DNA of 64,000 nucleotides, from NCBI GenBank assembly GCA_963575745.1, contig CAUYUJ010016898.1:193781-257780 (forward strand), written 5' to 3'. Position numbers and translations under genes: made by a program. Positions 1 through 11,734 of the stretch are shown one piece after another. The notes under the pieces are model-generated. The model saw nothing but the letters and a program-made list of their open reading frames with translations, was not told the origin of the DNA and ran no database searches. This DNA comes from Prorocentrum cordatum. Taxonomy: Eukaryota; Sar; Dinophyceae; Prorocentrales; Prorocentraceae. Position 1 is the first letter of the stretch, and each line of letters begins with the position of its first letter.

Positions 1-170
1 GGGCGCTGCAGAAGGAACCGTTTTCGTTGGGGAGGTGCTCGGTGTTCCTTGATTGTTTCATAGCTTTCCCAAGGTTTTCCCTCGGTTTTCGATAGGAAGC
101 CGAAGTTTAAGTTATGGATAAAACGGGCCTCGTTCCTCATTTAGGGTTCCTTGGGTCAAAGCCCCGACTG
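1..170. mobile_element. MITE family 1, copy a (cut by window edge)
   Basis: Copy of a roughly 175-bp element also found at 31317-31491 and 57518-57693. The right end reads GCCCCGACTG followed by TA, matching the right end of the other copies. The left terminal bases lie outside the window. Short length, terminal inverted repeats and TA flanks in sister copies indicate a Tc1/mariner-type non-autonomous element. It encodes nothing. Confidence 0.8.
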
Positions 171-172
171 TA

Positions 173-511
173 CCGCGGGTCTTCGGCCGCGGCTTTCGTG
201 AGCCTGTGATTTACCTGTCCCTTTCCACTCGTTTCGCTGCGAGGGGAAGGGCCACCTGGACGCCTGCCTCCTTCCATGCATCGACACTCCACTTCGTGCC
301 TCGAGGCACAGTGGCGGATGTGTGATCCAGGGTTGCCCCCCCCATGCATGTGTGATCGATCCGCCCCCCTCCCGCTGGATGGGCACGCCAGTGAGCTTCG
401 CGAAGGCCTCGCGAACGAGATCGTCCCCCCCCCCCGCTTGGTCGTGGCCCTGTGGGGATGGCGTGGTGGAAGTCGCCGGTGCTCCCTCCCCCTTGTGGGT
501 GTGGGGTGGTT
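173..511. other. No gene seen
   Basis: GC-rich sequence with several overlapping open frames on both strands, none resembling a protein. The frames are open because of base composition and the adjacent GTC repeat. Confidence 0.5.
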
Positions 512-527
512 CGTCGTCGTCGTCGTT

Positions 528-578
<51 letters not shown>

Positions 579-581
579 CCC
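512..581 (+). repeat. (GTC)n microsatellite
   Basis: About 23 nearly perfect CGT/GTC triplets. All six frames read through it as homopolymers, which makes spurious open frames. Confidence 0.95.
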
Positions 582-1977
582 CCCATCCCATCTGGGGGGG
601 CTGTGCAACCGCGGAGCCCAAACCATCTGGGAGGGGGTTGTAAACCCTCGAGCTGGGATCGTATATACGCATATTCACTGGACATGAGCATTTACGTGTA
701 CAAGTGCGCATGGTTCCGTGGATTCCGCATGTGATCGTGAATGCGACGAGGGGCACTTCATGTCTGAGTTGGTGATCGGGTGCTTACTCGTCTGACCTGA
801 GCAGTGTTACGACGTGACTCAGTTACCGTATTGGAACTATGTAAAGTACAGGGTGGCCGACAGCATTGAATCATCAAGCAGCTTGCAGGACTACGTAGAC
901 CAGACGCACGAGGGTTGCATTACCGGTTTCCAGCCCATATCGTTGCCGCCCGAGCTCGGGAGGATGTGGGTCTTCGGCCAGACCGTCAGGGCCTTAGTTA
1001 GTTTGGGCATGTGCCCTCATAGGATGGCTGTGTCGTGAGACATATCAACAATCACAACTGTTCTCTCATGCTCGGCCGCGTCTGCGCATACCCAATACTT
1101 TCAGTACCACTCATTTATCCATTGTCAACGCACGTCATTGATATTGGAGAAGATGCGCAGTAATGGAGGGCAAGGCAGGACCTGAGGGCGCGATGTCAAG
1201 GGGTGCAGAAAGAGCACGTCAAGGTGAGGACGGGGAGGGGAAGAAGGATTCAGCAGGAGGTGGAGGATGAGTTGGAGGAGGAGGAGGAGACTCATCGCGT
1301 TCGCGATTGTCTACAAACATGAAATTCTTCTTGGCACTGTTGTGGGTGTTCCCAGTGGTGGGAGTTCAGCCTCTGCGCTAGCTTGCATGGGCATCCTTCG
1401 GGTAGTCTTGTCTGTCTGATACAACACTCGCTTTCGATGGGATGGTCTCATCTTTCAGTTTGAGTTTCACATTTTGACGCCCTATCAAGTGACTCTTCTC
1501 TACCCGCCTTTACTCTTGCCTACTTGCCGGGCAGCCTTTGGCCAGCTTGAGGCCTGTCGAGGATCAGTGACGATCAGTTCTGCCGTTGAAACTGGGGCAC
1601 ACAAGCGACAGCCTCCTGGAGCTTGCTATGTAGATGGCTGAACCACTGCTTCGAAAGAGGTTTTAAGAGAAGAGAAGTGGTTTGACTCACGCACGCGGTG
1701 CTTCAATGCTGACAAGCGTCGGAGAGAACGGGCGAGCGGCTGTGGCTGGGCCCGTGGACTCTTGAGCCGTCAGGGGTAGTGTAGGGTGTGGAAGGGAGAA
1801 AGGGAGGGAGGGAGGGAGGCGTACGAGTCGAAGGCAGGAACTATTCCACAAGCAGTGCTTGCACTTTGGGGTTCCTACTTGTCTCCCTCAGGACTTGGTT
1901 TGGTATATATCTAGGTTTCGCGCGCCGCCGCCCTTAGACCGCCTCGTTGCGGCCTCGTTATCGCCCACCGTTGCCAC
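582..1977. other. No gene seen
   Basis: Mixed-composition DNA without convincing coding frames. It holds short purine-rich runs (about 1240-1290 and 1795-1820, AGGG-type). No recognisable repeat family or RNA gene was found. Confidence 0.45.
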
Positions 1978-2135
1978 CTCGGGGTGTGTGTCGAGGAGTC
2001 GCCACGTTGCCGCCCGTTGCCGCCTCGTGAGGTATGTCGAGGAGTCGCCACGTTGTCGCCGCGTGCCGCCTCGGGAGGTATGTCGAGGATGCGCCACGTT
2101 GCCGCCTGGTGCCGCCTCGTCGCCGCGACACCCCA
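1978..2135 (+). repeat. Minisatellite, about 47-bp unit, three copies
   Basis: The core GTCGAGGAGTCGCCACGTTG recurs about every 47 bp with small changes, followed by TGCCGCCTCGTGAGGTAT-type spacers. Confidence 0.7.
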
Positions 2136-2435
2136 TGGCGTACGCTCCGAAGGTGCAATGACTCACTGCCTGGAAGTCCAGGCTGGCAAACAGAAGCATG
2201 GCGATCCAGAGGTCCACGCCGATGCCTTGGGTCGGCGCTGGACCCCTCCCCCGCACCCCTGGGCGGCTCTGGAGGCGCCGCCCGCGGGTGTGGGGAGGGA
2301 GGCCTGGCGCAGACCTGGGAACTCCGGGCGGACCCCGACCGGTAGGAGGAGGATCCCGAGGAGGTGGGAGGAGGATCCCGAGGACCCCGACCAGCAGGAG
2401 GAGGGTCCCGAGGGCCCCGACCAGCAGGAGGAGGA

Positions 2436-2605
2436 TCGCCCGCCGAGGTCCTGCGGAAGTACTACGCGGTGTTCGACGCGGAGCGGTGGCGCGTGGGCCT
2501 CGCCGTGGCCGCCCACACCGCGAGGAAGCGGGCCCCGCCCGCCGAGCCCACCGAGCCGCCGGCGGAGAAGCCCAGGGAGGCCTCCCCGCGCGGGGAGGGC
2601 GGGAG
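2436..2605 (+). CDS. Possible coding exon, unknown protein
   Basis: One frame reads a protein-like stretch (SPAEVLRKYYAVFD, then a tryptophan-containing helix-like segment and an AEP-rich tail) in GC-rich DNA with G or C at most third positions. It follows GGGSRGPRPA-type repeats and runs into a low-complexity GAGC tract. No start, splice sites or family could be assigned. It could be an exon remnant of a GC-rich gene or chance. Confidence 0.25.
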
Positions 2606-2761
2606 CCCGGGAGGGCGAGCGAGCGAGCGAGCGAGCACGCGTCACCGGGTTCGGTCGCAGCGGAGGGCGGCGGCGCGGCGGCGGCGTTGCACGGCTTCAG
2701 CGGCTTGACGGTCTTGTGCGTCAGGTTGCGTGACCAGCTCCAGTGGTTTCTCATGGGGGAC

Positions 2762-3597
<836 letters not shown>

Positions 3598-3599
3598 TG

Positions 3600-3740
3600 A
3601 TGAGGAGGAGGAGGAGGAGGAGGGGCAGGCGCAGGAGGAGGGTCAGGAGGAGCAGAAGAAGCAGCAGGAGCAGGAGCATGAGAGAGAGAGAGGCTGAGGA
3701 GGAGGAGGAGGAGGAGGAGGAGGAGGAGGAGGAGGCGGGG
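3600..3740 (+). repeat. (AGG)n purine tract
   Basis: Almost pure purine AGG/GAG triplets with some GCAGGAG interruptions, directly following the GAT array. Confidence 0.95.
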
Positions 3741-4493
3741 AGAGGAGGAAAAAGAGGGCTCGCCGCTTCTCTCTATCCACACCCCTGCGAACCGAGAGGT
3801 CTTGGTTCGCAACTCTCCCCCCTCGACCCTCGACCGCTCTAGAAGACTGGGCCATTGAGGCCAAGGGGTCTTCGGCGACGATTTCCGACGACACCCAGGA
3901 GGATGACACAAGCATGGCGCGTGAGGGTACGTCCAAACTTCCGCGTACCCTGAATTGTCGCTGTTCAGACAGCCCTTCGATGCCCGTTCGTCCCAGACCG
4001 AAGCAAGGGAGCAAACATCGAGAGAAGATTCGGAGTGCCCGAGCAATGAGCTGTCAATCGAGCAGGGGCCGCGGCGCAGGAAGACGGGGGGACAAAGCAG
4101 ACGTAATTCTGCTGACTAACATGTGTTGCCGAAGCACTGGGTACGACATGCACTGGATGAGGGGTAGAATCTGGGAGGACAGCGAGGATGGAGGAAGAGG
4201 GCGGGAAACAACAGGCAAAGGTGGAGGGGGAGAAGGAGGATAACGACGACAAGGGGAAATAGAAAAAAGAGGAGGAGGACACGTGACGGAGAGACAGGCA
4301 CGGGAGGGGCGAGGGGAGGGGAGGGGAGGGGAGGTGCTCGACGGATACTTCTCTTACCGTCGCGCGCCCTTACTTACTGGCATCTCTGCCGCGCTTTCCG
4401 GCATCCCTTCGCCAAACTGCGGCGGAGACAGATAGCGAGGTTGTGCGCTCAACTCAGCTCTCAACAGCTGCTAAGGTAGAGGGAAACAATTAG
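3741..4493. other. No gene seen; purine-rich DNA with a G-run cluster
   Basis: No convincing coding frame. Around 4311-4332 there are four or more GAGGGG units in a row, a potential G-quadruplex. Purine-rich runs occur at 4185-4260. Confidence 0.45.
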
Positions 4494-4606
4494 TGAACAC
4501 TCCCCCTGCCCCCCAAACTCAAGGTTGGCACGCGCGGGGGAGACTGCGGTCGAGGTGCAACTCATCAGACCCACCGCCAACTTTGAACATTGGGGGGAGG
4601 GGGAGG
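4494..4606. mobile_element. MITE-like family 5, copy a
   Basis: Imperfect terminal inverted repeats: the left end CTCCCCCTGCCCCCCAAAC leads to AAGGTTGGC, and the right end reads GCCAACTTTGAAC then GGGGGGAGGGGGAGG. A related copy lies at about 60418-60542, and both are followed by a shared CATGAGTGTT-type segment. Ends are approximate. Confidence 0.55.
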
Positions 4607-4609
4607 CGT

Positions 4610-4861
4610 TCACAGATGAATGTGGCATGAGTGTTCGCTATTTTTTCCGAGACCTGCAGCACGATCGAGCCTGAGGATGGGCAGCCTCCACGCATCTGCT
4701 GGCTGCTCACGGCCAGCCGCCGCCGTCGCTCTCCCCGTCGGCGCCTGCTGCGCCCTCCTCGGCCCGACTCCGGGCTCGCCCGCGGGGCGCACCTCTTCGA
4801 AGACCAGCGCGTCTTCCGGATCAGTCGCGCCGAGCTGCTCTGCCACCGCCTTCCCTGCCAT
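4610..4861 (-). CDS. Possible small ORF or exon, unknown
   Basis: An 83-codon frame beginning with ATG at 4861 (MAGKAVAEQLGATDPEDA...) is the most protein-like reading of this GC-rich block, with an acidic region and then Arg/Ala-rich sequence. The opposite strand is also open because of composition. No family was recognised; it could be a non-coding GC-rich spacer. Confidence 0.22.
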   Translation of the reverse strand: MAGKAVAEQLGATDPEDALVFEEVRPAGEPGVGPRRAQQAPTGRATAAAGREQPADAWRLPILRLDRAAGLGKNSEHSCHIHL

Positions 4862-4919
4862 GACATCACCGTGCCGAAAAAGTTCCTCCCTGGACCTCGT
4901 GCCCCTTTTTGGGCGCGCG

Positions 4920-5358
4920 CGAGGCCAGCCTAGAACCCTACAACCCTCGTCAAAATTAACCTCAAAACTGTCTTACGTGGCTGAACTGTTTGTGGTGAGA
5001 TACTGGACAGAGTAGCGATGACTGCGAGGTACTTGTATGCGCCCCCCTCCAATGTCGGTCATCATCGAAATTCCGAGTCGTTCCTGGTTAGACCACCTTT
5101 GCCCTGGCCCCGACATTGGAGGGGCGTCTATCGACATTGAAGGGTGCGCCGACATCGCAGGGGCGTGGTCGCCATTTTTAAGGTCAGTCTTGATGAGGGT
5201 AGTAGGATCCTAGAATGCCGAAGGTTCCCTGGAATTTTGCGGGTGCGCCCGAGGGCACGTCTTGCTCGCAGACGCGAGCACACCACGACGGCAGCCCCGA
5301 GGGGAGCGAGGGCTCCTTGGAGGCGTTGAATTTCCCCTTCCCCCCCCCCAGAAGCCTA
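4920..5358. other. No gene; small hairpin at 5040-5128
   Basis: The sequence CGCCCCCCTCCAATGTCGG at about 5040 is answered by CCGACATTGGAGGGGCG at about 5111, forming a 17-bp stem with a roughly 50-base loop. A third, degraded copy of the motif follows at 5130-5165. Confidence 0.5.
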
Positions 5359-5547
5359 CGGTAGGTTCGTGTCGTGTCGACCGGCGGCAACCCCGCCAGC
5401 GGCGTTCAACGTTGAACGCCGCGGGCGACCAAGAATCGTTCGATGTGGAACCACTTGGACGTTTCGGAAACGGCCGATCGTTCAAGGTTGAACGATCCCC
5501 GCGGTGTCAGAAACCAACGCCGAAGTCGGCACGACACGAGCCTGCCG
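5359..5547. mobile_element. MITE family 4, copy a
   Basis: A 189-bp element flanked by TA on both sides. Left terminus CGGTAGGTTCGTGTCGTG and right terminus CACGACACGAGCCTGCCG are near-perfect inverted repeats. Inside are smaller palindromes built on GTTCAACGTTGAAC. It resembles Tc1/mariner-derived MITEs. Confidence 0.85.
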
Positions 5548-5648
5548 TAGCAAGACACTCGTCTCGTGTGGTCTGGCTGGGATTATGCTCCCCTGATGTG
5601 TCCAATGACAAAAAGTTCTAGTTCAAAGAGCACAAGATCCCACCCATA

Positions 5649-5821
5649 CAGTCAACCCGCACAGTAAGGATGGGCCACCTTCCCAAGGGTACCCTTGTAT
5701 CCTTGCCTCCTCGGTGCATCCCTGGCCACTTTCGTTGGCCGCGCCCCGCTCGAGAAGCGTCGACATGGCCTTCCAAGGCCTTTGCATCCTTACCGCGCAT
5801 CCTTACGATACAGGCCGATTG
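5649..5821. mobile_element. MITE family 2, copy a
   Basis: A 173-bp element starting CAGTCAACCCGC after a TA and ending GGCCGATTG. Copies lie at 34170-34341 and 58368-58540. Sequence flanking both sides (TTCTAGTTCAAAGAG... at 5616 and TTCTAGTTCAGAGAG... at 5830, each leading to CCCACCCATAC) is itself duplicated, about 35 bp. Confidence 0.85.
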
Positions 5822-6166
5822 TTTTAGGTTTCTAGTTCAGAGAGAGTCAAAGACCCCACCCATACGCAATGGGGTTCCCATTGAATCCTGGGCGGGGTGC
5901 GAATCCCGCAGTTTGATTTCGTATTGACGTTATCGTGGGTTCAACTTGCAAGCGCATCAGGGCCATGCCAGGGTCTTGGCGCCGTGCTCTGGTATTGCTT
6001 TGGCCACTCTCGGCCCGCCTGTGGGCCATCGCATGGTCATTGAGACATCCTTTGATCGCCCGTTGCAGTAATGTTGGGCCGCCTTGGGGTTGCCCAGCGG
6101 CCTGCTGGACGCCGCGTCGAGATCACGTACGGATCACTGGACCCTATTCGGGTCGCCCTGAGGGCA

Positions 6167-6350
6167 CGGCGGGTTCGCGTCGAGTTGACGACACGGCAAC
6201 CCCGCCGCGGACGTTCAGGGTTGAACGCCGCCAGCTGCATCGGCCAGCGTGGATTGACCTGGCGATCGGAAGGCCGCCGATCGTTCGAGGTTGAACGAGT
6301 CACGTGGTGTCGCAGACCAATGCTGGGCTCTCCGCGACGCGAACTTGCCG
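6167..6350. mobile_element. MITE family 4, copy b
   Basis: A 184-bp relative of the element at 5359-5547, with termini CGGCGGGTTCGCGTCG and CGACGCGAACTTGCCG as inverted repeats. Here the flanking dinucleotides are CA rather than TA. Confidence 0.75.
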
Positions 6351-7019
6351 CATTGTCGGGTCGCTTGGTGCTTTGAGGCCATCTTGGAAACGCGCTGGGG
6401 TCGTGGAGCCGCCTTCGGTTTGGGTCATCTTGAGGTTTTGCGCGTTACTATGGAAACTCTTGCTGCGGCCAAGTAGGAACTCTGCCCTGACGGGCACGCT
6501 CTTGCCGGTACGGTATTCTTGTCGTACTCTGGACCGTCCTGCACCATCTCACGATTCGACCCAGCCAACACCTCGATGACGCATCCTTGCTTGTTCGGCA
6601 GAATCCTTGTCCGTGCCCCCGACCGTCTAGCCCCCCATAAGGATACGTAGAGTTCTGATGTTCCAGCCTACTTTAGACCTTACCACCAGAAAGAATTTCG
6701 AGCACCAGGAGAGTACCGAAATTGACTGGCTTTCACGTGTCGGGCCCTCGGAGGCGATACTCGTTCGACACTGATTCCATATTTTCTGGGTGCTCGAAGT
6801 TATTTCTGGGATGTGGTCCTTGAGCACGATGGGGGCAACATAAACGCAGAGCGTCCAGCGCGTCACTCTCCTCGGGCACCTTGCCCTGCGGGACGTCGTC
6901 CGATGCGCTCCGGTCCAGCAGCAGTGCTTGCACCTCGGTCTATTCCGGGACGAGTTCGACCTCCAGCTGCACCTTCTGCGTGGGGGGAGGGGGAGGCAAG
7001 GAAGGACAGGAGTAGCAGT
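6351..7019. other. No gene seen
   Basis: Mixed sequence with short open frames lacking protein character. No repeat or RNA gene was recognised. Confidence 0.4.
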
Positions 7020-7325
7020 AGGAGAATGAGTAGGAGGAGGAGGAGGAGGAGGAGGAGGAGGAAGAGGAGGAGGAGGAGGAGCAGCAGCAGAAGGGGTGGG
7101 GGAGGAGGTGGCTGGCTAGACTGGTTCTCAGTTGGCCCATGGAGTCCAGGAGGAGCGCTATGCGAGCAAGTGCACATCTCCAGGTCTGCGAGGACCAGAA
7201 TGTGGAGATGCAGAAGGCGCCGCTGGCACTGCACAGAAGGAGGGGAAAGAAAGGAAAGAACGAGGAGGAGGAGGACGAGGAGGACGAGGAGGAGGACGAA
7301 AAGGAGGACGATGAGGAGGACGGGG
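7020..7325 (+). repeat. (AGG)n and (GAGGAC)n purine tracts
   Basis: Two AGG-rich blocks (about 7025-7100 and 7255-7325) separated by mixed sequence. The readings KRRRRR and EEDEE are consequences of the repeat. Confidence 0.85.
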
Positions 7326-7599
7326 CCTCTGATGTCCACCTGCATGCTCCTCGCGGCTTGCCCTAACCAAGGCTTCCTTGTCCTTCTCTTGTGTGTGTCG
7401 CTCTGCCCTAGAAGAGGCTTCGTTCAATATATGGCATTTAGTTCAGTCGATCCGACAAGGATGACGAACGGATGAGGAAGAGGACCAGGATTTGTTCACT
7501 ACGACCATGATGATCAAGCTCAGCAGCTAGATGCGAACCATATCAACAAATATTTCAAAACAGTGCTTGCACTTAGGGGGTCCTGTTTGGTTTCAAGGA
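7326..7599. other. No gene seen
   Basis: Unique-looking sequence with no supported coding region. Confidence 0.4.
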
Positions 7600-8230
7600 A
7601 CTGGGCTCGTGTGCCGCCCCACCCGGCTTGTGGTCGCCCCGTCGCCGCCCCGTTGCCATTCGTCGCCGCTCGTCGCCGCTTCGTCGCGGGCTCGTATGTA
7701 TGCCGGCCCTGCCTGCTTGTGGGCGCCCCGTCGCTGCTCGTCGCCGCTCGTCGCCGCCTCGTCGCTGCCCGTCGCCGCCGCCCCGTCGCCAATCGCACTT
7801 CATTGCGCTGCAAATGTACTGCATTGCACTGCAATCGCACCACATAGGTCGCACCACGTGGATTCCACCACGTAGACTGCACTACATAGCTCGCACCCCA
7901 TAGATCGGACCACATAGATTGCACCACATTGCTTGCACCACGTTGCCCACGTCAACTAGATGAGCTGGCTCCACATAGTTTGAACCACAGCTTACACACC
8001 GTAACTCACACTGCACATATTGCGCTGCATACGTTACACCACGTGGATAACTGATACACCATACATCGCACCACATGTATTGCACCACATGTTTTGCACC
8101 ACATGTATTGCACTACATTGCTCACACACCATAGATCGCACCACATACATTACACCACGTAGATTGCACCACATAGTTTACAGCACATAGTTTGCACCAC
8201 ATAGCTTGCACCACGTAGATTGAATCACCT
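7600..8230. repeat. Degenerate minisatellites (CGTCGCCGCY then GCACCACATAGATT)
   Basis: From 7600 to 7800 the motif CGTCGCCGCTCGTCGCCGC repeats loosely. From about 7800 to 8230 a roughly 17-18-bp unit of the type TGCACCACATAGATTGCACC repeats about 20 times with drift. No gene is inside. Confidence 0.8.
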
Positions 8231-8834
8231 GGTATGCTAGAAACCACTGTTCGGGGTCCATGCTGGCTGACGTACATTGCATAGTTGTGCATTTACGTAT
8301 TGTCCTGCAGCCGACTTTCGCGTCAAGGCATGATTGAACGAGACCTGTGCGATGAACTAGCCTGGCGGCAGGTGGAGCATGCTGGATCTATGTATAATTG
8401 AGGAGACGGGGAGGGATACTGCAGAGGCGCCCTTCTCATTGCCGGGCTGCGCGACCTTCGCCAAGATGGGCTATTGCAAGAGGTGGGGTGATCGGGACCA
8501 GGGGACGTGGAGTGGCCAGACGGGGCAGCGGTTGCAGAGGGAAGAAGGAGGTGAAGTAAGGGCGGTGGAAGTCGAAGCCGAGGGGTGTTAGCAACGCGGA
8601 TGAGAAGCATGCGCGAGGCTGCGAGTCGCGATGCCAGGCGCTCAGACACCGTGGCGAGCCCATGGCCCATGACGCGCAATGCCCCCGTTCAAAAGCTCGC
8701 TTTGCCCTCACTCCAGGGAGCGCTCAGAGGGACGGAACGTAACGCCTGGAAGAGGCAGCTTTTGTATCCTTGCTGCGGCTTGCTTCGGCGCCATTACCCC
8801 CGTACCACGGCCGTGTGATCATAACCCCGTCGGA
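8231..8834. other. No gene seen
   Basis: No supported coding sequence; several overlapping open frames without domain character. Confidence 0.4.
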
Positions 8835-9105
8835 GCGTCTGCAGCGTCCTCGCAGGCTCGGTGCTGGATTGGCCTCGAGTCAGAAGCCAGGCGGAGGCTG
8901 GCAAGCCCGTGGCTGCTAAAACGGAGCTCTGGGACATGGATTTCTTCTTCTGGGAAGCAGTCCGTCTATTGTTCAGCGCGCTGAGTTTTCTTCCGGGAGT
9001 TCGGTTTCGTTCTTCTGGGGAGACCGTTTTAGCAGCCGCGGATTTGCCAGCCTTCGCCCAGCTTCCGATCGAGGCTCCAGGCGTCGCTGCGCCGACAGTG
9101 CCCTG
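8835..9105. mobile_element. Fold-back element with roughly 90-bp inverted arms
   Basis: The left arm contains GGCTGGCAAGCCCGTGGCTG followed by CTAAAACGG (about 8899-8930). The right arm contains CCGTTTTAGCAGCCGCGG followed by ATTTGCCAGCC (about 9023-9052). Pairing continues outward through GTCTGCAGCGTC against GACGCCTGGAG-type sequence, giving imperfect arms of about 90 bp around a short centre. This is characteristic of a long-TIR MITE. Confidence 0.7.
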
Positions 9106-9199
9106 GGGGGCCACGACCTCCGCCTGCGCCGTGCCCGACTCCCCGCGGGGCCGCGGGGCCGCGGGGCGCGGCGCGGCTCGTATTCCTTGAGGTCAAACG

Positions 9200-9306
9200 T
9201 TGTGGACGACGGTCCATGGAGAGAAGGCGTGTTGCCAAATATAGTTCCCAGAGGTCTGAAACACGTTTCAGGTATGTCTGAGGACCCCCTTCGGGGATCA
9301 TCCGTC

Positions 9307-9337
<31 letters not shown>

Positions 9338-9646
9338 GGCCCCTGCGGAAGGATGACACGCACAAATCGAGAAGTGTATACAATGCTTCAAGTATGTCTT
9401 AATCATAAGTATAAGAAACATGTTTAAAACATGTTCAGAACATGCTTCAAATATTTTACAGAGGACAAAACATGTGGTAAAATAGTTCTCCAGAGGAGGC
9501 ACATCGTAAAATAGCTGCCAGATGACTAACAAGTGTTCAACGCATGTTCAGACAATGCAGAACTCATGTTTAATACAGCTTCAAAACACAGTTCAAATCC
9601 AATGATAGAGCTGTTAGAGAGTCCACTGTCATGGCATCCACACGTC
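9200..9646 (+). repeat. Interspersed repeat (family of 30868-31066), interrupted by a U6 copy
   Basis: Shares the ordered blocks GTGGACGACG, ATGGAGAG, GTTGCCAAATA, CAATGATAG, GTCCACTG and CATGGCATCCAC with 30868-31066. The interior is AT-rich with many ACATGTT-type motifs. This copy contains the U6 insertion at 9280-9386. Confidence 0.75.
9280..9386 (+). ncRNA. U6: U6 spliceosomal snRNA, retroposed copy
   Basis: The segment AATTGGAACGATACAGAGA then AGATTAGCATGGCCCCTGC then AAGGATGACACGCA is the highly conserved U6 core. It contains the ACAGAGA box that pairs with the 5' splice site, the catalytic AGC, and the bulged stem-loop. A 5' hairpin CCCCCTTCGGGG precedes it, as in U6 generally. Total length (107 nt) equals a full U6. 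The copy is flanked by TTCAGGTATGTCT (9267-9279) and TTCAAGTATGTCT (9387-9399), a 13-bp duplication with one mismatch. There is no T-run terminator immediately downstream. The identity is certain; the retrocopy status is inference, and a functional gene cannot be excluded. Confidence 0.9.
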
Positions 9647-10985
9647 AAACGCAAGTTTTTATCCAACTCCCTCGACTCTGACTTTCAATGTTGATCGACG
9701 CGCGCAGCGCGACCCGCGGGGTCCACACAAAAAGGTGCAGCCGCCACTTGCGGCACGAACATTGAAGTTGGGGGGTCCGGGGGCGCCGCCACGTCACTGG
9801 AAAACAGCTTGCGTTTGATTTCGAGGAGGGACGTAGCATTGCGGTTGGAAGGAGGAGCAGGAGGGGGAGGGACGAGGAGGCGGCCGAGCCTGCGCCTGCG
9901 ACACGACCCGCGACGGTTTGATTCGGCGCTGCTTTGGCGCTGCGAGTGTAGTTTCTCGAGCATGCTGATGTTGAACCTTCTCCCTTGGCCCCTCGAGCTG
10001 AAGCGGCAAAGCGTTGTAGTCTTCTTGAGCACTCTTGCGTACCCTGATTTGCTGCACGCTGACTGGGTACGTGAACGCTTGGGTCGCAGCATGTTTCGTA
10101 TTGCTGAGCAGAAGAAAAACAGGGAAATGGATTTGAGTGCAAGGGCGAAGCAGTAGACGGAGCAGATGCGGACGCGGACGTGGACGAAGTTCGAATCGGT
10201 ACCATCTGATATCAGGTGCCGACTGGCAGCGCTGCTCTGCTGGGCCCCCTCACACCCAGGGCAGGGACCTGCAGAGCAGGACGCCGCACCCCGACCTGGA
10301 GGAAGATGTCTGACTTGTTGCCGAAAGCGTCGAACTGCTGGTTGGTTGCTGCGAGCGGTACTGCCGGGGCTGCTGGTGAAGTTCCAGGCTGAGATGCACA
10401 TACTTCAACCGAGAGATTCACCAGAGTCCTGCACGCTCGCCAGCGAGGACGACGAGTTCCTGCAGCATCTGCGTGATAGCATCGACGCTCTTGGGCGTAG
10501 GACACACCAGAAGCTCAGGAAGAGGAGGAGCTTCAGCGCCCTCCCTGTCCCCGCCCTGGGCTTCCCTCCCTTCCTTGACATCGTTATGCTTGGTGTCGTT
10601 ATGATGCTCGCCTGACGCTCGCCTCGAAGACGCCCTCCTCGCCGTGGTGCTGGAGCCAGGGCCTCACGCCCTGCTCGTACTGCTTGCTTATGCTGCTGGG
10701 GTATCCTCCATGATTCCGTCCGCCTGCTCGAACTGCTGGTCCAGTGATACGTGGTTCAAAATGGAGGCGCTGGATGTTCGGAGACTTCTCAGACAACGCT
10801 TTCTTCAATGCTGTGAGGGTATTGCCAGATTTTGGACACCCCTGCGTCAGTTTATGTTTTGACGAATCTTGTGGTGCTGCTTGCCGCTTCCGAGGGCTCT
10901 TTCCTCAGCGCTGCGCTGCGGTGAGGACGACATGCCCTGCTCGCACTGCTCCTTTTGAGATTTCTCCTTGACGTCGTCTGCCGCC
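9647..10985. other. No gene supported
   Basis: Both strands carry frames of 70-240 codons, but none has recognisable domains and they overlap one another in conflicting frames. A short AGAG run sits at 10995-11020. Confidence 0.4.
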
Positions 10986-11049
10986 ACAAGAAGAGACAGA
11001 GAGAGAGAGAGAGAGAAACCTTTCTCGTTTTCTATGTCTGCAAGCTGGG

Positions 11050-11640
11050 GGGAGGAGACCCTCCCCACCCCAAAGCAGGGCCCCCTGGGTCCGTGGCCCT
11101 GGCTTTCCAGAGCCCCTGGAAGCGCCTGCTGGGCCTAGGCAACGGGCCCAAATCAGTGAGGAGGGCGGCCGAACAGCCCCTCGCGGGCCCCAAGAGGCCC
11201 CAGACACCCACCAGACGTCCGAGGAAGACCCAAACAAGACCCCCAAGAGGCTTTCGAAACGGACGCAAGCATTGATGTCTCGTGGTTTTTGTACGATTTT
11301 GGGAATGCTCTGTTCTTCGGTCTTCCGGGCTGAGGCCCGAAAATCGCCTCAAAACCACCCGAAAGGGCTTCCAGGCAGTTCAAGAGAACGCTAAGACGGC
11401 CCAACAGGGCCCCAAGATGGCCCGAAAAGAGCCCCATGACGGCCCAAGATGGCCCCAAGACGCCCCCCGAAGCATTTCAAATCGTGACCTGGTCGTTCAG
11501 GGAGACCGCGGTTGGAAGCAGGGAGGCCCGGGGAAGCCCCCACACGCCCCCAGAAGACGCCCAGGAGGCATCCGGAAGGCCAGAAGAAGCCCTTAAACAC
11601 GTTCGTGAGGCCCCCAAGAGGCTCTCCAAGGAGGAGCCTC
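11050..11640 (-). repeat. Degenerate CTTGGGGCC-type repeat (minus orientation)
   Basis: On the minus strand this is a run of roughly 11-15-base units based on CTTGGGGCCNTCTTGGG. The same repeat class appears at 12300-12720, 13690-14110, 16260-16500, 29230-29440, 32205-32550 and 52410-54240. Long open frames here come from the repeat period. Confidence 0.75.
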
Positions 11641-11734
11641 CGCAACATAGCTGAGGAGGATGGGGAAGAAAATTATGGGTAGGGCGAGAAGGAGGAAGAG
11701 GAAGAGGAAACACGAGCGAAGGACAATGGATAGC

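Noticed and set aside
5880-5930. tRNA-like GGGTGCGAATCCCGC stem
   Set aside because: It has a T-arm-like word only; no acceptor, D or anticodon arms could be built around it.
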